From JAADHX01 sp964569385 (GTDB lineage: Bacteria; Actinomycetota; Acidimicrobiia; Acidimicrobiales; Poriferisodalaceae): 64,000 nt of DNA. This document shows, piece by piece, positions 46,340 through 55,068 of the stretch. Within the stretch, counting starts at the first letter, position 1, and every line of letters starts with the position of its first letter. The stretch spans positions 54,300 to 118,299 of the forward strand of contig CAZMUM010000009.1 in assembly GCA_964569385.1 (NCBI GenBank), written 5' to 3'. A program made the translations under genes and the position numbers. The notes under the pieces were generated by a model. That model searched no databases and was not told where the DNA came from. It saw only the letters and a program-made list of their open reading frames with translations.

Positions 46340-46765
46340 TCAGCCTGTCCGATAGGTGTCAATGATCTCAGTGGCAGACGCCTCGAATGCCTGCGACGAC
46401 GCAACGCCGAGGCTCCCCACATCCCCGAACGACGCGTTGCAGGTGATGGTGACGGTGACCTGTCCACCCGGGGCGAACTCCGATACATCGACAGTGACGG
46501 TCGGGGCGGGGCCGCAGGCAATGCCGGAGCGGGCAAGGTTGGCGGCGGCGACGGTGCGGGCGGCCGCGTCAGCGCCTTCGGGCGATCCTTCCAGGCTTGC
46601 GGCTCGGGCTGCTTCGTGCGCGGCGCTGCGAACGTCGTTTTCTGCCTGCACGACTCTTCCGCCGTAGATGGCCAGCGCCACGAATCCGAGCAGGATCGCG
46701 GCCATGACAATTGCGAACTCGGTTGACACCGATCCCCGCTCGCTTCTGCACGGGTTCAGCCTCAT
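46340..46765 (-). CDS. TadE-like pilus protein
   Basis: 141 residues: short charged leader RSERGS, then a TadE hydrophobic segment VSTEFAIVMAAILLGFVALA, then a mature domain with a cysteine pair (IACGPA and TITCNAS) that may form a disulfide outside the cell. The RGSVSTEFA element is the TadE signature. Part of the Tad pilus operon; its start overlaps the next upstream gene. Confidence 0.83.
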   Translation of the reverse strand: MRLNPCRSERGSVSTEFAIVMAAILLGFVALAIYGGRVVQAENDVRSAAHEAARAASLEGSPEGADAAARTVAAANLARSGIACGPAPTVTVDVSEFAPGGQVTVTITCNASFGDVGSLGVASSQAFEASATEIIDTYRTG

Positions 46766-47190
46766 CGGTCAGCCGCCGGAATGAAGCGTTCAATCGATCC
46801 TTGGGCTTGTGCGGTGATGCCCCACGAACCGAACGGGATGATCGATGGGGCCCGGCCGGTGATGGTGACGGTCACTGTTCCTGCGACCTCATCGCGATCG
46901 ACGATGACCACGACGTCTCTGAGGTTGCCTGCCTGGCCGAGAATGGTGGCGGCGCCCGAGTAGCCGTCGGCCTCTGTTGCTGTGGCGACCTGAGCGGCCT
47001 CGACGGCTTCTTCTGCCGCGACGTCGGCTGATTGTTTGGCGTGCCAGAACATGCCGATTTGGAAGACCATCATGATGACGATGATGAGCGCGGGCATGAT
47101 GACGGCAACCTCGGTGGAGGTCACGCCCGCTTCATCGCCGAGGCGCGAGCGAAGACAGCTTCGCTCGCAGCGTGTTGATGGTCCCTGCAT
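46762..47190 (-). CDS. TadE-like pilus protein (second copy)
   Basis: 142 residues. The leader ends in DEAG, followed by VTSTEVAVIMPALIIVIMMV, again the TadE signature with the conserved Glu. The mature part is rich in Ala/Thr with no cysteines. Two TadE-type genes side by side are common in Tad operons and probably form a minor-pilin pair. Confidence 0.83.
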   Translation of the reverse strand: MQGPSTRCERSCLRSRLGDEAGVTSTEVAVIMPALIIVIMMVFQIGMFWHAKQSADVAAEEAVEAAQVATATEADGYSGAATILGQAGNLRDVVVIVDRDEVAGTVTVTITGRAPSIIPFGSWGITAQAQGSIERFIPAADR

Positions 47191-47193
47191 CGG

Positions 47194-47418
47194 TCAGCCT
47201 GGGGCCGGCACCGTGTCGGGAATGTTGTTGGCGTTGGACTGCGCCTTGGCGAGAAAGATCGCCCCGGCCGCGATGGCGACGGCGACCATGGCCGCCATGA
47301 CGACGGCCATCTCGGTGGAGATGGCGCCGCGTTCGTCTCGCACGTCGAGCCCGATGAGGGTGAGGTTGTATTCGACGACGAAGTGCATGAAGTCGACGTA
47401 GTTCTTGATGGCTTCCAT
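47194..47418 (-). CDS. Flp/Tad major pilin-like protein
   Basis: 74 residues: a 27-residue leader and the class III-type processing site context RDERGAISTEMAVVMAAMVA, followed by the hydrophobic helix and a short tail SNANNIPDTVPAPG. The size and single hydrophobic helix suit the major Flp pilin subunit. Upstream of ATG 47418 is a GGAAA ribosome-binding site. A candidate TadV prepilin peptidase is not visible in the window; the host may supply it. Confidence 0.75.
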   Translation of the reverse strand: MEAIKNYVDFMHFVVEYNLTLIGLDVRDERGAISTEMAVVMAAMVAVAIAAGAIFLAKAQSNANNIPDTVPAPG

Positions 47419-47461
47419 TTGGCTTTCCTTTGCTTGTGATTATTGGTCTGGTCGGGTGGTC

Positions 47462-48415
47462 CTATGGCTGGGCGGAGGGGGTTGAGAAGGTGCCGCCGCC
47501 GTCGGTGCTGATGGCGTCTACGGCGCCGAACCCGATGAAGAGGGTGAGGCCGAGGACCATGACGGTGACGGGCACGATCATCTTTTCGGTGCTTGCTTCG
47601 GCGTTGGTCTCGATCTCTGCGCCTTGTTGAGCCCGCAGCGCGTCGGCCTTGGCGGCCAGGGATTTGCGGATCTTGGCGCCGCTTCCACCGGCAAGGCTCA
47701 CCGACGCGGCGAGTTCGCGTAGCTCGTCGATGCCGAGCGTTGTGCCAAGCTCATCGAGTAGGTCCCATGGCGTGCGGCCGGTGAGATCCGAGCGGCGGAG
47801 CGCCATACGGATTTCGTCGAAGGCCCATCCGTCACCGGCCTCAGCTGCTCCCGCGAGAGCGGTTTCGATGCCGCCGCCGCCTGCCAGGATGATGGTGACG
47901 AGGTCGAGCCAGCTCGAGAGTGCGTGACGGAACCCCTGTTGGCGTTTGCTGACCTGTTCGGCCAGCGGCAGGTCGGGGTACAAGAACCCGCCGACCGCCA
48001 AGGCCACGGCGAGTCCAAGCCCGACGAGGGGTGACACGGAGACTCCGCCCACGGCCATCACGGCGAACAGCAGCGATGGCAGCAGAAACCCTGCGGTCGC
48101 GCCGAGGAGTTTTTCGTAGGCGTGTCGTTCGATGGGTTTGTCGAGGATGCGGAGTTGTTCGGTAAGCGCCTCGCTTTGACCGACGCCGAGCAGCGTCATG
48201 AGCCGGGTGCCGATTCGCCCGAGGTGTTGGTGCAGCGGTGTCGACAGCCAGTCGGTGTCATCGAGTGGTGCGGCGGTGATTGCCGTACCGGGCCGCTGCG
48301 TGGAACGGACTACAACGGCGAGCGGTACGGGTCGCGGTCGCAGGGCACGGATGATGATCCAGATACCGGCGCCCAGGCCGGCGCTGAGGAGCATGGCTGT
48401 GAGCGTGTTGCTCAT
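47462..48415 (-). CDS. TadC-like T2SS-F membrane platform protein
   Basis: 317 residues with an N-terminal helix and three C-proximal membrane helices around a GspF domain (RHALSSWLDLVTIILAGGGG and AAKADALRAQQGAEIETNAE). TadC forms the inner-membrane assembly platform with TadB. Start ATG overlaps the tadB stop (ATGA). Confidence 0.85.
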   Translation of the reverse strand: MSNTLTAMLLSAGLGAGIWIIIRALRPRPVPLAVVVRSTQRPGTAITAAPLDDTDWLSTPLHQHLGRIGTRLMTLLGVGQSEALTEQLRILDKPIERHAYEKLLGATAGFLLPSLLFAVMAVGGVSVSPLVGLGLAVALAVGGFLYPDLPLAEQVSKRQQGFRHALSSWLDLVTIILAGGGGIETALAGAAEAGDGWAFDEIRMALRRSDLTGRTPWDLLDELGTTLGIDELRELAASVSLAGGSGAKIRKSLAAKADALRAQQGAEIETNAEASTEKMIVPVTVMVLGLTLFIGFGAVDAISTDGGGTFSTPSAQP

Positions 48416-49275
48416 GGCGCGGCCCTCTCCGAGTTGATGGTTCGGTCCCTTCGAGCGGAGAACCGTTCGGGCATTTCGATCTGGGAGTAGTGGTTGAGCA
48501 TCCAGGCGCCGAGGCCGAATATTCCCAGCACGACGAGTAGCCAGAGTTGGCCGGTCGGGGTGTCGTAGACGTCGAGCAGCTGCCGCGAGAACACGTACAT
48601 GAACACGATGGTGAAGACGGTGACGCCCACGACTATTCGGGCTGATGTGCGGATGCGGGCTCGGCCGACCTCGACGCGGAGGCGCATTCGCACGTCGCCG
48701 CGGATGGATTCGGCGAGTCGGCTCAGGAGTGCGCCGAGGTCTCGGCCTTCCATACGGGCCGCGTTTGCCAACGCGGCCACGACGAGATCAGCAGATGGGT
48801 GATCGATGTCATCGCCGAGCAGGGCGAGCGCGTCGGGCAGCGCGGTGTCTTCGAGACGGCGGGCGAAGCGACGAACCTCCGCGGCGATCGGGGCTGGGGC
48901 GACGTCACCTGTTGCCATGAGCGCCTGTTCGAGGCCGGCCGCTCCGGCCATGTTGTCGCGGATCATCTCGGTCCACGACGCGATTGCCTGAGTTCGGGCG
49001 ATGCTCGTTGCCCGCTGACCGTCGCCGCCCAGGAGCGTTCGGCCGCGTAGTACTGCTGCGAAGGTGGCTACTGCGGCAACCGGCCATCCGGTCACGGCGA
49101 GGATGACCAGCGAGGCGACCAGCGCACCGGCGATCCAGGCGATGAGTCGATCAGCGCGGACGCCGTCGCCGAGCTTCAGATCGGGGAGCACACGGCGACC
49201 CCTGATGCCTTGGATGATAAGCAGCACTCCGAGGCCGATTGCGGCGCAGATCGCGGAGAACGTGAGTGTTGCCAT
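48412..49275 (-). CDS. TadB-like T2SS-F membrane platform protein
   Basis: About 287 residues: two N-terminal helices, GspF-type domain (WTEMIRDNMAGAAGLEQALM), and C-terminal helices. I chose ATG 49275 because it overlaps the correct stop of the tadA/cpaF reading frame (ATGA); longer starts at 49287 and 49308 exist. TadB pairs with TadC in the platform. Confidence 0.85.
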   Translation of the reverse strand: MATLTFSAICAAIGLGVLLIIQGIRGRRVLPDLKLGDGVRADRLIAWIAGALVASLVILAVTGWPVAAVATFAAVLRGRTLLGGDGQRATSIARTQAIASWTEMIRDNMAGAAGLEQALMATGDVAPAPIAAEVRRFARRLEDTALPDALALLGDDIDHPSADLVVAALANAARMEGRDLGALLSRLAESIRGDVRMRLRVEVGRARIRTSARIVVGVTVFTIVFMYVFSRQLLDVYDTPTGQLWLLVVLGIFGLGAWMLNHYSQIEMPERFSARRDRTINSERAAP

Positions 49276-50587
49276 CAGTTCGTCCATCCGCCTGGTTGGC
49301 TGAGCCATCCTCGGTCGAAGCCAGCCCGTTCGAGTCGCTCCAGCCGTCGGGCGCTGAAGCCGAACCGAGCGGCGGCCCTGCCGGTTTCGTCCGGGCCGTA
49401 GATCTCGTTGGAGACGACAAGGTCCGCGTCTGCGCCGGTAACTTCGCGGATCGAGGTCACCACTCTGGTGTGGTCGTCGAGTTGGGCGATGTGAACGATC
49501 GCGTCGATGCCTTGGGAGACCAAGAGATTGGCGCGGCGGCGGGTTCGAAGCGTTCCCGAGTCATTGCCAGGTACATCTGGAGGCGACCGAAGACGCCTTC
49601 TGATGAGTCGGCGTGGACCGTGCACATGGCTCCGTCGTTGCCCTGGGTGCATGCCAGGAGGAGGGTGAGTGCTTCGTCGCCTCTGACTTCTCCGACGATG
49701 AGCCGATCGGGGTTCATTCGCAGCGCGTTGATGGCCAGGTCGTTCATGCCGATCTCGCCTACTCCTTCGACATTCGCGGGGCGGGCTTCGAGATCGACAT
49801 GGTCAGGGTGCAGGTGGGCGAAGCGGTCGATGCCGACTTCGAGTGAGTCCTCGACGGTGATGAGGCGCTCCGTCGACGGGATCTCGTTCAGCAGGCAGCG
49901 CAGCAGGGTGGTCTTTCCTGCGCCGGTGCCGCCAGCGATGATGATGTTGAACCTGCCCAGCACCATCGCCGTGAGCAGATGTTGGATCGGTTCGGTGATG
50001 GTGCCGAGGTCGATCAGTTGCTTCAGTCGGTGGATGTCGAAGTCGTGTCGTCGAATCGAGATGGACGGTCGACCGGACACCCACGCGATGGCGTTGAGCC
50101 GGTCGCCGGACGGGAGTTGCAGGTCCAGTCGTGGGCTGGCCGGGTCCCAGCGGTGTTCCGATCTCCCCCGGCGGGCCGCGGTCTGGATGATCTCGATGAG
50201 ATGTTCATCGCTGTCGGCCACCGGTTCGGCCTGGAACTTGAAGCCGTTGCGTTTCGTGAGCCAGACGGTGTCGTAGCCGTTGATGGCGATGTCGCTGATG
50301 TCTGGATCGTCGATGTATTGCTGGATTCGTCCCAACGCGAACAACTCGTTGATGATCGACTGGGTGAGCTCGCCGCGGGTCTCGTCGGTGCTCGGTTCGT
50401 GGCCGGATCTCATTGCTTGGGCGTCGACAGCTTGAAGCTCGTCAGCGATGAGCTTGTGGGCGAGCATGCGCCGGTCCTCGCCACCAATCGCCGCTGCACC
50501 GGAGAGCTCGACGCCGGCAATGGCCTCGGTGAGGCGATCGCCGACCCGCCGGCGGACGTCTTCGATGAGTTGTCGATCAGCGGTCAT
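49275..50587 (-). pseudogene. cpaF: CpaF/TadA secretion ATPase with a frameshift near its C-terminus
   Basis: From ATG 50587 (AGGAG upstream) the frame encodes a normal CpaF/TadA ATPase: N-terminal domain, GGTGAGKT (219-226), and the VGEVRGDEAL and TVHADSS boxes. After MTRERFEPAA (about residue 351) the sense switches frame in a GC run at 49529-49543. The other frame continues NLLVSQGIDAIVHIAQLDDH to a stop at 49275-49277, which overlaps the tadB ATG, the expected arrangement. Unshifted translation instead ends at 49457 with unrelated residues. One missing base in the run would explain it. Real mutation, sequencing error or slippage cannot be told apart here. Confidence 0.8.
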
Positions 50588-51368
50588 CGGCGCTCCTTCG
50601 AGATGCAACGAGCGAGGTGACCGCCTCGATCGGGTCCCGTCGACGCACTGTGGGCTCGAACCGTGCAGCGAGCGTCTCCGCCAGGGTGAAGGCGGATCGA
50701 GCGAGGCTCGAACGGCGCAGCGCTCCTGGCCATGCGCCGTTGGCGAGCGCAGCAGCTCCGCGCTGATCGTCGGCGATGACCCCGACCACTCCGATGCCAA
50801 ATGCTTTCTCGACCTCTGCGCTGTCGTGGGGCCGTTCCCCAACGAGCACCCACCCGACCTGATCCGGAGCCAGTCCGAGCGATCGGAGGCGCTGGGCTGC
50901 GGGTTGCAGTTGCTCAGCGATGGGCCGAGCCACCATCAGCACGAGGTCCGCGTTGGTCAGCAGCTCGGGCGACTGCGAGTTGATGCCCGAGCGTCCCAGA
51001 TCGGCGATCACGTCGACACCACTGAGCGAAGCCAGATAGGAACCAAGACGGGCACCGGCTGCCGTCAGTGCAGCGTTGGCCTGATCTGGCAGATCGGGCC
51101 CGACGATGGCGGCAAGCCCTCCCGGAAGCCGTTGCGCGTGATCCCACACGTCGTCATCGTCGATGCCACTGCGTAGTGCGGCTGCGAGAGTCAGCAGGCC
51201 GGGCTCGAGACCGAGCTGGTAACGAAGCGCAAGCACACCGCCGAAGGGGTCGGCTTCGACGAGGAGCTTCCGACGCCCGTCCGCTGTGGGCCAGGACGCG
51301 GCAACTGCGAGCGCTGTCGTCGTTGTCCCCGGTGAACCTTTCTGCGAGACGAAACAGACCAGCGCCAT
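50577..51368 (-). CDS. CpaE/TadZ-like MinD/ParA ATPase
   Basis: 263 residues with a deviant Walker A near the N-terminus (SQKGSPGTTTTALAVAASWP) and the VIADLGRSG switch, typical of the SIMIBI MinD/TadZ group that places the Tad machinery in the cell. GGAGG lies 9 bases before ATG 51368. Its stop overlaps the cpaF start region by 11 bases. Length is short for CpaE, lacking a receiver domain. Confidence 0.83.
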   Translation of the reverse strand: MALVCFVSQKGSPGTTTTALAVAASWPTADGRRKLLVEADPFGGVLALRYQLGLEPGLLTLAAALRSGIDDDDVWDHAQRLPGGLAAIVGPDLPDQANAALTAAGARLGSYLASLSGVDVIADLGRSGINSQSPELLTNADLVLMVARPIAEQLQPAAQRLRSLGLAPDQVGWVLVGERPHDSAEVEKAFGIGVVGVIADDQRGAAALANGAWPGALRRSSLARSAFTLAETLAARFEPTVRRRDPIEAVTSLVASRRSADDR

Positions 51369-51369
51369 C

Positions 51370-52050
51370 TCAGCTGCCTCCTACCTGAATGAGACGCACT
51401 CGATCCTGCGACGCGGCAGCTGACACGACGTCGGCTTCGTCGGTGGTCATCGACAACGAAATGAACAACTGGCCCTGGACCCCGATTGGCTTGACGCCGA
51501 CAACCTCAGCGGCATCGGCAAGCAGGCTCTGGTCGGCAGTGTCATCGCCTTGGCGTGGCGTCGCCACGACCCGCACCACATCGCCAGGCCTCAGCGAGAG
51601 TGTTGGGAACTGTCCGGGACTCAGCGCCAGCCCGACAATCCCATCACCGGCAGCGATCGGCGCTCGGCTCACGAACAGATCCGAAGTGATCAGCGTCCCA
51701 GCCGAGAGATCCGTCAAGGCGATGTTGCCCACGACCAGCGCCGCCTGGTCACCGGCGAGTACGTTGACCAGGTCGTCGGTGGAGACGTCGACGACCATGA
51801 GATCAGATCTGGTGATGACCGCTCCTCGCTCAACCGGACCGCTGAGCGCAAGTACCTGGTCGGCCTCGGAGGCGTTGGAGTAGAACCACGCCCCTGCCAG
51901 GGCGAAGATGCCGACCACGAGCAGACCGAGCGTGAGTTCGGGCCATCGGCTGCGCACCGATCCCCCCGTGGGAGGATCGAGATCGAACCGATCGGGAGGC
52001 AAGCTCCCGTTGCGAGTCGTCCGAGATTCTGGTTTCAGGGTTGTTGCCAT
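51370..52050 (-). CDS. CpaB/RcpC-like SAF-domain pilus assembly protein
   Basis: 226 residues: one N-terminal membrane helix (about 38-60), then a SAF domain (GPVERGAVITRSDLMVVDVS) and a region like CpaB (GIVGLALSPGQFPTLSLRPG). CpaB/RcpC proteins line the outer part of the Tad system. One base from the next gene, in the same operon. Confidence 0.8.
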   Translation of the reverse strand: MATTLKPESRTTRNGSLPPDRFDLDPPTGGSVRSRWPELTLGLLVVGIFALAGAWFYSNASEADQVLALSGPVERGAVITRSDLMVVDVSTDDLVNVLAGDQAALVVGNIALTDLSAGTLITSDLFVSRAPIAAGDGIVGLALSPGQFPTLSLRPGDVVRVVATPRQGDDTADQSLLADAAEVVGVKPIGVQGQLFISLSMTTDEADVVSAAASQDRVRLIQVGGS

Positions 52051-52067
52051 GAGGTCTTCCTGGGTGG

Positions 52068-53063
52068 TCAGCTTCCGGTCTCAAGTACTTGAATCTCGGC
52101 CACGTCGAACCCGATTGCGGTGGTGCGGGTGAAGTCGCCGAAGTCGCCCAGGTCGTTACCGTTGAGCCACCAACGGAACGTCCAGCGCAAAGTGGCTGTG
52201 CCTTGCAGTCCTGCGGCCGAGGACATGAAGGTGTGCGAGCAGTACGTCTGTGAGTCGTCCATTCCGGGCGACCATTCGACGCCGGGGCCGTTCGAGCAGG
52301 TCACGGTCGTGCCGTCACCCATCTCCCACACCGTCTCGATTGGTCTGGCCTGCACGACCACCGTTACGAATCCTTGAGATTCTTGTTCTTCGATGGGTTC
52401 CCAATCGTCGGCGAGCCATAGCCAGGTTGGGAGGTTCACCACGGCGGGCACCTCGCCCCACATCGGTGATGTGGCCGGCGTCGGCGGGTTCGGATCGATG
52501 CGGGCCGCGGCGACGTCTCGCAGTACCAGCGGATCAACCGGCGGCGTGGTTCCAATGACGAGGAAGCCCCACGACCACACTTCGACGATGTCGCTGCCGT
52601 CGGCCGCTGCGCCCTGCTGCACGTGGGTGCATTCGACCGTGTGCCAGACGTAGGTCACCGTGGGGTCGAGACCTCTGGCGACAATGTCCTCGATCAGCAA
52701 CTCACCCTGAGGCACCACCGAGGTAACGGTGGAACCGGGCGAGAACGGACGCCACTGGTCACAGCCGTACCATGCCCAAACGAGTTCCGAGGACACCGCG
52801 CGGTCGGGGCCCGCCCCCGGGGAGTTGCCCCAGCACGTGCCGAGCACCGAACCGCCAAGCTGGTCGATAGCCGAACCTCCGCCACCGGTGTCGGGACACG
52901 CTGGAGTAATCGGAACCGGATTGATCGGTGCCGGCGGGTCCGACGGCGGTGGAGCTTCCTGCGCGGACACAGGCGCGGCGACGGCCAGCAAGAGAGCCGT
53001 GGTCGCCGCCAATGCGGCGACTACACGACGGGCAGGCCCTGGGGAGTCGGTGCCATGTCGCAT
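52068..53063 (-). CDS. Secreted protein of the Tad operon
   Basis: 331 residues with a twin-Arg-free signal peptide (LAATTALLLAVAAPVSAQ, cleavage near AQ-EA), a proline-rich linker, and a domain ending in a PKD-like pattern VWEMGDGTTVTCSNGPG and HTF. Six or more cysteines suggest disulfides outside the cell. Its start lies 43 bases inside the end of the upstream lipoprotein gene in another frame. Role unknown; likely a surface-exposed pilus or adhesion part. Confidence 0.65.
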   Translation of the reverse strand: MRHGTDSPGPARRVVAALAATTALLLAVAAPVSAQEAPPPSDPPAPINPVPITPACPDTGGGGSAIDQLGGSVLGTCWGNSPGAGPDRAVSSELVWAWYGCDQWRPFSPGSTVTSVVPQGELLIEDIVARGLDPTVTYVWHTVECTHVQQGAAADGSDIVEVWSWGFLVIGTTPPVDPLVLRDVAAARIDPNPPTPATSPMWGEVPAVVNLPTWLWLADDWEPIEEQESQGFVTVVVQARPIETVWEMGDGTTVTCSNGPGVEWSPGMDDSQTYCSHTFMSSAAGLQGTATLRWTFRWWLNGNDLGDFGDFTRTTAIGFDVAEIQVLETGS

Positions 53064-54022
53064 GACACGTCCGCCTGTCCTTGTATGTCGGATACCTTCC
53101 AGACTCCGTCTTCCAAAATCATCACAGCCGAGGTGAGGTCGAGTTGTCCCTCATCCACCGGTGGCACATCGTCGAGCCGGTCGCCCGTCTCGACATCGAA
53201 GAGGCCGCGCTCGGCGTCCTGGCTCATGCAGTCGAGGATGGCGATTTCGCTCGGTGACCGAACCTCGATCACTTCCGGGTGATCCTCAGCCCGACCTCGA
53301 AGTGCTAGCCCACGCTCCGCGTGATCAGCGAGCAATGTCTCGATTAGGTCAAGCTGACCGCTGGTCAACGTCTCACGCACGAGCGGGTGGTCAGGGTTCG
53401 CCGGGTCCCAGAACTCGGCACGAGCGTCCCAGTAATTCTCATACCCGTCGATCGCCGCGTCGGCCAATGCCGACGGCACACAACCGATCTCGGAGGTGAG
53501 GGTGAGCGACTCGACCTTCCACCGCCCATCGGTGGCGCGCACCGTGCCCGAATACCAGATCGTGGCGTTGCCGACCTTCGGCGTCTCGAACATGCAGTCC
53601 TCAATCGCTACCGACCCATCCGCCTGCTCAATTGCCACGAGGTTGTTGTCGAACGCGCGCGGGCTGTTGGCGACACCGGAGGCGACAGTGGGGTTGTAGA
53701 TCGTGTCGAGTTGATCCAGAACCGAGTCGGTGGCGACAGCACCGATCGTGGACTGTGCGGATTCGGGATCGGTGACGATGTCCTCCACGCCTTCCCACAT
53801 CGTCAACCAGGCGGCGGTCGCGCCCGCAGGATCGAGGGCAACGGGAGCCTCACTGGTCGGAGAGGCCGTCGGTTCGGCGGTCGTTGGAGTAGCCGTCGGT
53901 TCGGGGACTTCGGCCGAGTCCGTCGCGTCCTCGACGGCGTTGTTGCTTGCCTCGCCGCTACTACATGCAGTCACGATGGCGGCAATTGCGAACAAGAGAC
54001 GAGCGAAGCGGGAGAGGTGCAT
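53021..54022 (-). CDS. Lipoprotein heading the Tad operon
   Basis: 333 residues. The signal peptide ends in the lipobox VTAC (cysteine near residue 20), followed by a Thr/Pro/Glu-rich linker and a large domain with two repeats of the NTF2-like shape (DGRWKVESLTLTSEIGC and EDGVWKVSDIQGQADVSC). First gene of the long - strand operon running to 42764; promoter copy D lies 260 bases upstream. Confidence 0.68.
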   Translation of the reverse strand: MHLSRFARLLFAIAAIVTACSSGEASNNAVEDATDSAEVPEPTATPTTAEPTASPTSEAPVALDPAGATAAWLTMWEGVEDIVTDPESAQSTIGAVATDSVLDQLDTIYNPTVASGVANSPRAFDNNLVAIEQADGSVAIEDCMFETPKVGNATIWYSGTVRATDGRWKVESLTLTSEIGCVPSALADAAIDGYENYWDARAEFWDPANPDHPLVRETLTSGQLDLIETLLADHAERGLALRGRAEDHPEVIEVRSPSEIAILDCMSQDAERGLFDVETGDRLDDVPPVDEGQLDLTSAVMILEDGVWKVSDIQGQADVSCDMAPTPQGLPVV

Positions 54023-54280
54023 GCGGAGTCCTTTTTCAGGCCCGACCGACGAGGTTTGCCCGGCGGCGCGCGCCGCACGACGTCATCCCTCGCCCCTGTG
54101 GGCGGTGTTTCGTCGACCGTATAGGTACGACGTGACACGAAGTCGCCACTACTTATCTCCGCTCGCTTCTTGTATGGTCCTCCGCGTAGCACTCTCTGTG
54201 TGCATCCGCCTGTGGATAGTCACTGTATGCGTCAGAGTCGGGTGTTGTCCATGCAGGTGGTGTCTATTGCTCATACTCAC
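54023..54280. other. Leader between promoter copy D and the lipoprotein gene
   Basis: About 258 bases. A 43-residue frame on the minus strand (GTG 54280 to about 54149) begins one base earlier than the other motif-linked starts and has no recognisable features; I do not call it a gene. Nothing else is seen. Confidence 0.35.
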
Positions 54281-54282
54281 CA

Positions 54283-54317
54283 CTACCTGTGACCCGTCGG
54301 TTTCCGCGATTGGGACA
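54283..54317 (-). promoter_or_regulatory. Bipartite conjugation motif, copy D (Tad operon)
   Basis: On the minus strand TGTCCCAAT (54317-54309), 13 bases, then GGGTCACAGGTAGTG from 54295. It points toward the lipoprotein/Tad operon. Divergent partner of copy C. Confidence 0.7.
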
Positions 54318-54340
54318 CTCCGTGGGAATTTCCTGCTGGT

Positions 54341-54378
54341 TGTCCCAATCACCTGGAGGCACGGGTCACAGGTAGTAC
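54341..54378 (+). promoter_or_regulatory. Bipartite conjugation motif, copy C
   Basis: TGTCCCAAT (54341-54349), 13 bases, then GGGTCACAGGTAGTAC (54363-54378) directly abutting ATG 54379, which starts a clear signal peptide. It is the best evidence that transcripts from these promoters begin at or very near the start codon. Confidence 0.73.
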
Positions 54379-55068
54379 ATGAGATCCGGTTTCGCCTTCA
54401 GCGTCCTCACCCTGGTCGGGGCAAGTTGCGCTTCAGCGGCTCCCGAGTCGGGGGGTCACACGACGTCCGAGGTTTCGACATCGATCGCACTCGGTGAGGC
54501 ACCGACAACGCTCGAATCGGGCGTCATCGACGCGATCGGCATCGAGCTGCCGCCGTTCGCTGAGCCGGGGTCATCGTCATCAAGGCCGGACGCGGAGCTG
54601 CCCACAGACTCCGGCACCACCGTGCCGGATGCAACGGCGTCGACGGACACAATCGCCGACACGGAGACGGACCGCATCTTCCACCCTGTCGAGATCGAAT
54701 CCGTCGGACGACCGATTATGGCCAAGCCTCCAGACCCGACTCGGCCGGAATCGGTGGCGGCCTTCGTGGTCGCGGTTTGGGCCAACGAGTCTTCCGAGAG
54801 TGGGGGCTGGACCGAAGCTGCGTCCGATTGGATCATGCCCAGCCTTTCCGCCTCGACCCGTTCGGCCGGGGTCACAGCGCCGAGCAGTTTGACTCACACG
54901 ACCGTCGTCGGCAGTGAATTCATCAAGAGCGACTTCGAGGCTCGGGTGCTGGTCACCGTCGAGCGGTGGGACCCGCGAACTGGTGCGTTCTCGGTCTTTG
55001 CTGTCGATGTGCTGCTAGTTCCCGCGGTCAACGGCTGGGCGGTAGCCGCATTGGAGTTCGCCCGATGA
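54379..55068 (+). CDS. Exported protein of the conjugation regulon
   Basis: 229 residues: signal peptide (FSVLTLVGASCASA; either a lipobox GASC or signal peptidase I site), a Ser/Thr/Pro-rich linker, and a compact C-terminal domain (ARVLVTVERWDPRTGAFSVF) like the NTF2-shaped domain of conjugation lipoproteins. No family recognised. Its stop overlaps the ATG of the cell-wall hydrolase, so both act in one operon. Confidence 0.65.
   Translation: MRSGFAFSVLTLVGASCASAAPESGGHTTSEVSTSIALGEAPTTLESGVIDAIGIELPPFAEPGSSSSRPDAELPTDSGTTVPDATASTDTIADTETDRIFHPVEIESVGRPIMAKPPDPTRPESVAAFVVAVWANESSESGGWTEAASDWIMPSLSASTRSAGVTAPSSLTHTTVVGSEFIKSDFEARVLVTVERWDPRTGAFSVFAVDVLLVPAVNGWAVAALEFAR

Noticed and set aside
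54149..54280. 43-residue frame after promoter copy D
   Set aside because: No ribosome-binding site, no family, and its GTG is one base out of the position used by the other copies.
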